10,209 nucleotides of DNA from positions 1 through 10,209 of the forward strand of contig JAFABT010000334.1 in the NCBI GenBank assembly GCA_023425905.1, read 5' to 3'. The stretch is from Actinomycetes bacterium (GTDB lineage Bacteria; Actinomycetota; Actinomycetes; Actinomycetales; Cellulomonadaceae). The notes under the pieces are model-generated. The model saw only the letters and a list, made by a program, of their open reading frames with translations. It had not been told where the DNA came from and ran no database searches. Shown here in pieces: positions 6,580-10,209 of this stretch (within the stretch, counting starts at the first letter, position 1; each line of letters starts with the position of its first letter). A program made the position numbers and the translations under genes.

Positions 6580-6628
6580 CGCCCCAGGCGTGCTGCACGG
6601 GCGCGCGTGGATTGGCAGTGAGGCGGCC

Positions 6629-8647
6629 ATGCCACCAGCACGGACCCGACGCTGGGCGCTGACACGGACGTTCGCCGTCGTCAGCCTCGTCGCCGTGCTC
6701 CTGCTCGGGGCCGCGCTCGTCCTCACGGTCGACCGGGTCATGCGCGACCAGGCCCTCGGCGCCGGCGCCACAGCGGCCGAGTCCGTCGCCGCCTACGTCA
6801 CCGACTCCCTCGACCCGGACGTCTTCATCCAGGGCGTGCTGCCCTCCGCCCGCCGCGACGCCCTCGAGCAGGACGTCGCGGGATTCTCCGGCCAGCTCGT
6901 CGCGATGCGCATCTGGACGGTCGACGGCACCCTGCTCTACGACTCCCGCCCCGAGAACGCCGCGAACTTCCCCGACACGACCCGCCTCGACAACGCGATC
7001 ATCGGGGACCGCCCCGACGCGAAGGCCGTGACGGAGACGATCGGCGGGGCGGGCAGCGGGCTCGGGGCGACCCGGGCGACCCTGCTCGACGTCTACGTCG
7101 GCATCTCTTACGGCTCGACGAAGGTCGGCGCCGCGGAGGTCATGCTCGACTACACGCAGACGGCCACAGCGCTGCGGGCCGCGGTCCGCAACGTCACCCT
7201 CGTGATCATCGTCGGGCTCGTCGTGCTGTGGGTGCTGCTGTTCCGCACCGTGCGCAGCGCCTCGCGCCGCCTCCAGGTGAGCGCGCTCGAGAACGCACGC
7301 CTCGCCCTCCTCGACCCCCTCACGGGCCTGCCGAACCGGCGCATGCTCCTCGACCGGATGCGCAAGGCCGCGGACCAGGCCGCGCTCGACGGCTCCGGCG
7401 TCGGGATGGTGCTGCTCGACATCGACCGGTTCAAGGACATCAACGACTCCCTCGGGCACGACCTCGGCGACGAGCTCCTCGTCCAGGTCGCGCACCGGCT
7501 GCGCGCGGCGCTGCGCGAGCGCGACGTCGTCGCCCGGCTCGGTGGCGACGAGTTCGCCATCCTCCTGCCCGCGATCCGCTCGGTCGCGAACGCCGAACGG
7601 CTCGCACAGCGGGTCCGCAACCTCTTCATGCCGGCGTTCAAGCTCGGCGAGCTCGAGCTCCACGTCGACTCCTCGATCGGCGTCGCGTGCATCCCCGAGC
7701 ACGCCGACGACGTCTCGACCCTCATGCGCAAGGCCGACGTCGCGATGTACGCCGCGAAGACCCACCGCCTCGGCGTCGCGATCTACTCCCCCGACGCCGA
7801 CGACTCCTCCCCCGCTCGCCTCGTCCTGCTCGGCGACCTCCACCGCGCGCTCGAGGCCACGGGCGAGCTCGTCATGCACTACCAGCCGAAGATCGACCTC
7901 TCGACGGGCGACGTCGTCGGCTACGAGGCGCTCATGCGCTGGCAGCACCCGACGCGCGGCATGCTCGTGCCCGACCTCTTCATCCCGCTCGCGGAGCAGT
8001 CGGGCCTCATCACCGACCTCACCGACTTCGCACTGGGGTCCGTCGTCGACCAGGTCGCCGCCTGGGACGCCGAGGGTCTCGCGCTGCCCGTCGCCGTCAA
8101 CCTGTCCGCGCACAACATCACGTCGATGGCCGTCGTCGACACGATCATCGACCTGCTCAGCTCCAAGGGCCTCGACCCCGCGCTGCTCGAGGTCGAGATC
8201 ACCGAGACCGCGCTCGTCGCCGACCCGTCGCGCGTCGTCCCCGTCCTGCAGCGGCTCTCGACGATCGGGGTCCGCGTCTCGATCGACGACTTCGGCATCG
8301 GCAACACGTCGATCTCCCAGCTGCGCGACATGCCGGTGAGCCGGCTCAAGATCGACCGCGTCTTCGTCGCCGACCTCAACCGCCCGGCCGACCAGCCGGG
8401 GTCGAGCTCCGTCGTCAAGGCCATGGTCGACCTCGCGCACTCCTTCGGGCTCGAGGTCGTCGCCGAGGGCGTCGAGGACTCCGACACCGAGGCCATGCTG
8501 CGCGAGCTCGGCGCCGATCAGGCGCAGGGCTTCCTCTACTCGCAGGCCGTGCGCGCCGAGCAGGTGACCGAGGAGCGACGCGCCGCGAGGGGCGTCTTCG
8601 CTGGTGGGGGCCGCGGGAGCTCGGACGGCCTCGACCGGCACCCGTGA
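6629..8647 (+). CDS. Membrane-anchored GGDEF-EAL protein (c-di-GMP cyclase/phosphodiesterase)
   Basis: 672 aa. Makes and/or degrades cyclic di-GMP. A first membrane helix at about 13-34 and a second at about 189-205 enclose an extracytoplasmic segment of about 150 residues that I cannot assign to a named sensor family. The GGDEF domain (about 222-388) has DPLTGLPNRR (229-238), the exact GGDEF at 305-309, and an RxxD inhibitory site (Arg296-Asp299) five residues before it. The EAL domain (about 396-650) has YEALMRW (Glu433), NLS (Asn491), EITET (Glu523), IDDFGIGNTS (Asp553/Asp554), LKIDR (Lys574), AEGVE (Glu613) and QGFLYS (Gln633). Both catalytic sites therefore look complete. I chose the ATG at 6629 with GAGG at 6620-6623. 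The same frame is open further upstream, across the 186-bp gap and into antisense msrB, but shows no domain there. Net activity cannot be predicted. Confidence 0.95.
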   Translation: MPPARTRRWALTRTFAVVSLVAVLLLGAALVLTVDRVMRDQALGAGATAAESVAAYVTDSLDPDVFIQGVLPSARRDALEQDVAGFSGQLVAMRIWTVDGTLLYDSRPENAANFPDTTRLDNAIIGDRPDAKAVTETIGGAGSGLGATRATLLDVYVGISYGSTKVGAAEVMLDYTQTATALRAAVRNVTLVIIVGLVVLWVLLFRTVRSASRRLQVSALENARLALLDPLTGLPNRRMLLDRMRKAADQAALDGSGVGMVLLDIDRFKDINDSLGHDLGDELLVQVAHRLRAALRERDVVARLGGDEFAILLPAIRSVANAERLAQRVRNLFMPAFKLGELELHVDSSIGVACIPEHADDVSTLMRKADVAMYAAKTHRLGVAIYSPDADDSSPARLVLLGDLHRALEATGELVMHYQPKIDLSTGDVVGYEALMRWQHPTRGMLVPDLFIPLAEQSGLITDLTDFALGSVVDQVAAWDAEGLALPVAVNLSAHNITSMAVVDTIIDLLSSKGLDPALLEVEITETALVADPSRVVPVLQRLSTIGVRVSIDDFGIGNTSISQLRDMPVSRLKIDRVFVADLNRPADQPGSSSVVKAMVDLAHSFGLEVVAEGVEDSDTEAMLRELGADQAQGFLYSQAVRAEQVTEERRAARGVFAGGGRGSSDGLDRHP

Positions 8648-8671
8648 CACCTCAAGCCAATGCCCTAAACT
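8644..8671 (+). promoter_or_regulatory. Predicted promoter of the SipW-substrate/signal peptidase operon
   Basis: GTGACA (8644-8649), a 16-nt spacer, then TAAACT (8666-8671). The -35 overlaps the TGA stop of the GGDEF-EAL gene (8645-8647). This stretch is locally A/T-richer than its surroundings. Predicted initiation near 8678-8680 gives a leader of about 28-30 nt to the ATG at 8708. Confidence 0.5.
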
Positions 8672-8693
8672 GCCGATACCACACCAATGAGTC

Positions 8694-8698
8694 GAGGG
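8694..8698 (+). promoter_or_regulatory. Ribosome binding site that selects the ATG at 8708
   Basis: GAGGG with a 9-nt spacer to the ATG at 8708. The earlier in-frame ATG at 8687 has no Shine-Dalgarno and would lie only about 8 nt after the predicted transcription start. Confidence 0.55.
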
Positions 8699-8707
8699 CC
8701 GCAGCAC

Positions 8708-9352
8708 ATGGATGACCTCATCCGCGACATGATCGAGCCGCAGAAGGCCGCGCCGCACGAGATCGCCCGCCGGCGCCGGCTGGGCGCGACCGGCGCCATC
8801 GTCGCGCTCGCCGCGATCGGCATCACGTCGCTCACGACGAACGCCCTGTTCACCGACACCGACACGACGTCGCTGTCCGGCTTCACGACGGGGTCCGTCG
8901 ACATCGCGACGTCCGAGAACGTCACGACGATCACACCCGACGAGGGCGCGGCCCCGGGTGACGAGTACTTCGTCCCCGTCTCGGTCGAGAACACCGGCTC
9001 GCTGCAGCTGCGCTACTCGATCGGCTTCGCGCACACCGACACGAACAACCTCGGCTCGGTGCTCTTCGTCACCCTCCACGAGGCAGCGTCGTCCGCGGCC
9101 TGCACCGCCGGCACCGTCGGGGACGTCGTCGCGGTGCGACGCACCCTCGACGCCGCGACGACGGCCGGCACCTCCTACGTGGGGAGCCGCACCCAAGGCC
9201 AGCAGGCGGGCGACCGCCGCCTCGCCTCGGGCGTCTCCGAGGTGCTCTGCGCCCGCTTCGACCTGCCGCTCGACACCGGAAACGCCTTCATGGACTCCTC
9301 AGCCACCGTGACCCTCGAGTTCCCGGCGGAGCAGGTCAAGAACAACCCGTGA
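8708..9352 (+). CDS. SipW-dependent secreted protein (TasA/camelysin-like)
   Basis: 214 aa. Predicted extracellular surface or matrix protein, exported by Sec and cut by the SipW-type peptidase encoded next. It begins with an unusually long charged cytoplasmic lead (1-25, ending RRRR). A hydrophobic core follows at about 26-44, then TTNALFTDTDT (43-53), which resembles the TxAxFSD-like boundary typical of SipW substrates. SLSGFTTGSVDI after it is the usual start of the mature part in this family. The mature region looks like a beta-rich domain, for example FVPVSVENTGSLQLRYSI (88-105), seen in TasA/CalY proteins as the section on added mass or tension between strands. It has two cysteines (132 and 181). 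It lies 4 nt upstream of the peptidase gene, so the two are almost certainly co-transcribed. In Bacillus this family forms matrix fibres (TasA) or has protease-like reports (camelysin); whether this one makes fibres is unknown. Confidence 0.82.
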   Translation: MDDLIRDMIEPQKAAPHEIARRRRLGATGAIVALAAIGITSLTTNALFTDTDTTSLSGFTTGSVDIATSENVTTITPDEGAAPGDEYFVPVSVENTGSLQLRYSIGFAHTDTNNLGSVLFVTLHEAASSAACTAGTVGDVVAVRRTLDAATTAGTSYVGSRTQGQQAGDRRLASGVSEVLCARFDLPLDTGNAFMDSSATVTLEFPAEQVKNNP

Positions 9353-9356
9353 CCCG

Positions 9357-10076
9357 ATGAGCGACGCCGCCGGAACGTTCGTCGACCGCCGCGAGCAGAT
9401 CGCACCACCGCGACCGGCCAAGCGGAGCAAGGAGCACCGCGCCGCGCGCATCCTGCCCGTGGCCGCGTGGACGCTCATCAGCGTGTGCGTCCTCACGTTC
9501 GCGGCGAGCCTCGCGGTCCCGCTGTGGTTCCAGCTGCAGGACCAGCGGCTGCTCATCGTCACCTCGGGATCGATGGCGCCGTACTTCAACGCGGGTGACG
9601 CGGTCGTCATGCAGAACATCACCGACCCGTCCCAGCTCCAGGTGGGTCAGGTCGCGTCGTTCTGGCCGCCGGGCTCCGACTCGCTCGTCACGCACCGCAT
9701 CGTCGACCTCACGTCGCTGCCCGTGCTCGAGCTCGACGAGAAGTCGGGCGAGATGATCCCGACCCTCGACGAGGCCAGCGGCCTGCCGATCATGCAGCCG
9801 TACATCATCACGCAGGGTGACGCGAACCCGAACCCTGACCCGGACGCGACGCCGCTCGGCCGGGTGCGAGGCGTCGTCCTCGAGGTCTACCCGCAGTGGG
9901 GGCAGCTGCTCGGGTGGGCCCACTCCCCGCAGGGACGGTTCGTCATGCTCGCGCCCCCGCTGCTGCTGCTCGTCGTCATGGAGGTCGCCTCGCTCGTCCG
10001 CGCGCGACGCAACCCCACCGGAGGCGAGCGGACGCCCCGACCTCAGGAGATGGACGATGCCTATCTCCTCGACTGA
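9357..10076 (+). CDS. sipW: Signal peptidase I, SipW/archaeal-ER type
   Basis: 239 aa. Membrane serine protease that removes signal peptides from exported proteins. A cytoplasmic basic N-terminus leads to one membrane span at about 34-58. VTSGSMAP (68-75) follows, with nucleophile Ser72. VTHRIV (111-116) supplies His113 where the common bacterial enzyme has a catalytic lysine, and QGDAN (153-157) supplies Asp155. This Ser/His/Asp pattern marks the Sec11/SipW type. A second span at about 195-214 is followed by a charged tail ending DDAYLLD. An insertion between the His motif and QGDAN (about 118-150, acidic and proline-containing) is longer than I would expect. The gene starts 4 nt after its likely substrate gene, with only a weak Shine-Dalgarno. 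Its last 20 nt overlap the next gene. The context suggests a dedicated peptidase for its neighbours, not the housekeeping enzyme. Confidence 0.92.
   Translation: MSDAAGTFVDRREQIAPPRPAKRSKEHRAARILPVAAWTLISVCVLTFAASLAVPLWFQLQDQRLLIVTSGSMAPYFNAGDAVVMQNITDPSQLQVGQVASFWPPGSDSLVTHRIVDLTSLPVLELDEKSGEMIPTLDEASGLPIMQPYIITQGDANPNPDPDATPLGRVRGVVLEVYPQWGQLLGWAHSPQGRFVMLAPPLLLLVVMEVASLVRARRNPTGGERTPRPQEMDDAYLLD
10045..10049 (+). promoter_or_regulatory. Ribosome binding site of the downstream partial gene
   Basis: AGGAG inside the 3' end of the signal peptidase gene, 7 nt before the ATG at 10057. It supports a start that overlaps the peptidase gene by 20 nt in another frame. Confidence 0.7.
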
Positions 10077-10209
10077 CCCGAGGACCGCGGTGCGGGCGGC
10101 CCGCGACCGGGGAGCGGTCGCGCGGCTCGCCGCGGCGTCGGTCGTCGCCGCCCTCGCCCTCGCGGGCGTCGTGGGGGCGCCCCGCACGACCCCCGCGTTC
10201 TACTCTGCG
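10057..10209 (+). CDS. Exported protein, N-terminal fragment (possible second SipW substrate)
   Basis: Only 51 codons are visible before the window ends. The N-terminus is MPISSTDPRTAVRAARDR, a basic lead. A hydrophobic core, AAASVVAALALAGVVGA (about 25-41), comes next, then TTPAFYSA (44-51). This is a convincing signal peptide. The TxAF-type boundary and the spacing after the core resemble the SipW-substrate junction in the gene two positions upstream. It starts within the peptidase gene with a strong ribosome binding site, so it belongs to the same operon. The mature protein lies outside the window and its identity cannot be judged. Confidence 0.7.
   Translation, partial: MPISSTDPRTAVRAARDRGAVARLAAASVVAALALAGVVGAPRTTPAFYSA

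Larger units (their letters stand above)
6443..6628. other. Divergent intergenic region between msrB and the GGDEF-EAL gene
   Basis: 186 bp with no credible gene, separating leftward msrB from rightward GGDEF-EAL. It contains the msrB ribosome binding site, a sigma70-like promoter for the rightward gene (6551-6579), and a small inverted repeat (6515-6526). A TAGGCT on the minus strand (6509-6514) could be the -10 of msrB, but no convincing -35 lies 16-18 nt upstream, so I leave that promoter unassigned. Confidence 0.75.

Noticed and set aside
6011..6628. N-terminal extension of the GGDEF-EAL protein
   Set aside because: The frame is open, but it runs antisense through msrB and across the promoter region, shows no domain, and leaves the membrane anchor internal.
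8687..8707. ATG at 8687 as start of the SipW-substrate gene
   Set aside because: No Shine-Dalgarno, and it is too close to the predicted transcription start; the ATG at 8708 has GAGGG at a suitable distance. It remains possible.
6512..9196. Very long minus-strand open frame (894 codons) opposite the GGDEF-EAL gene
   Set aside because: Antisense to GGDEF-EAL with its motifs intact on the plus strand. The translation is compositionally biased (Val/Asp/Arg/Glu) and lacks any recognisable domain.
1..10209. Repeated GACGAC/CGTCGTC runs as tandem repeats or CRISPR-like elements
   Set aside because: They fall within coding frames as Asp/Val/Arg codons favoured at high GC. They have no regular spacing and no spacer-repeat structure.

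Overview
The base composition is very high in G+C, and third codon positions are almost all G or C. GTG starts are common and adjacent genes overlap by 4 nt. Together these point to an actinobacterium, plausibly of the Cellulomonas/Sanguibacter type in the Micrococcales; that placement is inference from style, not from a marker gene. The window is nearly all coding: ten genes, two of them cut by the window ends. I found no rRNA, tRNA, CRISPR array, insertion sequence or integrase.

Left block, minus strand (1-6442, transcribed right to left). Seven genes are packed head to tail: msrB (methionine sulfoxide reductase B), a response-regulator receiver domain fused to a PIG-L/LmbE deacetylase, an ATP-grasp enzyme, a PHP-domain metallohydrolase, a processive-type membrane glycosyltransferase of family GT2, a 52-residue single-span membrane protein, and a membrane PAS-domain sensor histidine kinase that runs off the left end. 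From the second gene onward every junction is a 4-nt ATGA or GTGA overlap; msrB and the second gene are separated by 4 nt. The six genes after msrB look like one translationally coupled unit. My reading is a surface-glycan or cell-envelope module in which the kinase signals straight to an enzyme, the receiver-deacetylase, instead of to a DNA-binding regulator. The polymer, the substrate and the kinase-receiver pairing are inferred.

Divergent intergenic region (6443-6628). It holds the msrB ribosome binding site, a good sigma70-like promoter for the rightward gene, and a small inverted repeat.

Right block, plus strand (6629-10209). First comes a membrane-anchored GGDEF-EAL protein whose cyclase, phosphodiesterase and inhibitory-site motifs all look intact. 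A predicted promoter overlaps its stop codon. It precedes a gene for a SipW-type (TasA/camelysin-like) secreted protein, a SipW-type signal peptidase, and the start of a third gene whose signal peptide also resembles a SipW substrate. This is the usual arrangement of a dedicated signal peptidase beside its surface or matrix-protein substrates. With a c-di-GMP enzyme on one side and a glycan-synthase-like operon on the other, the window reads as a cell-surface or biofilm neighbourhood, though no sequence feature proves the two blocks act together.
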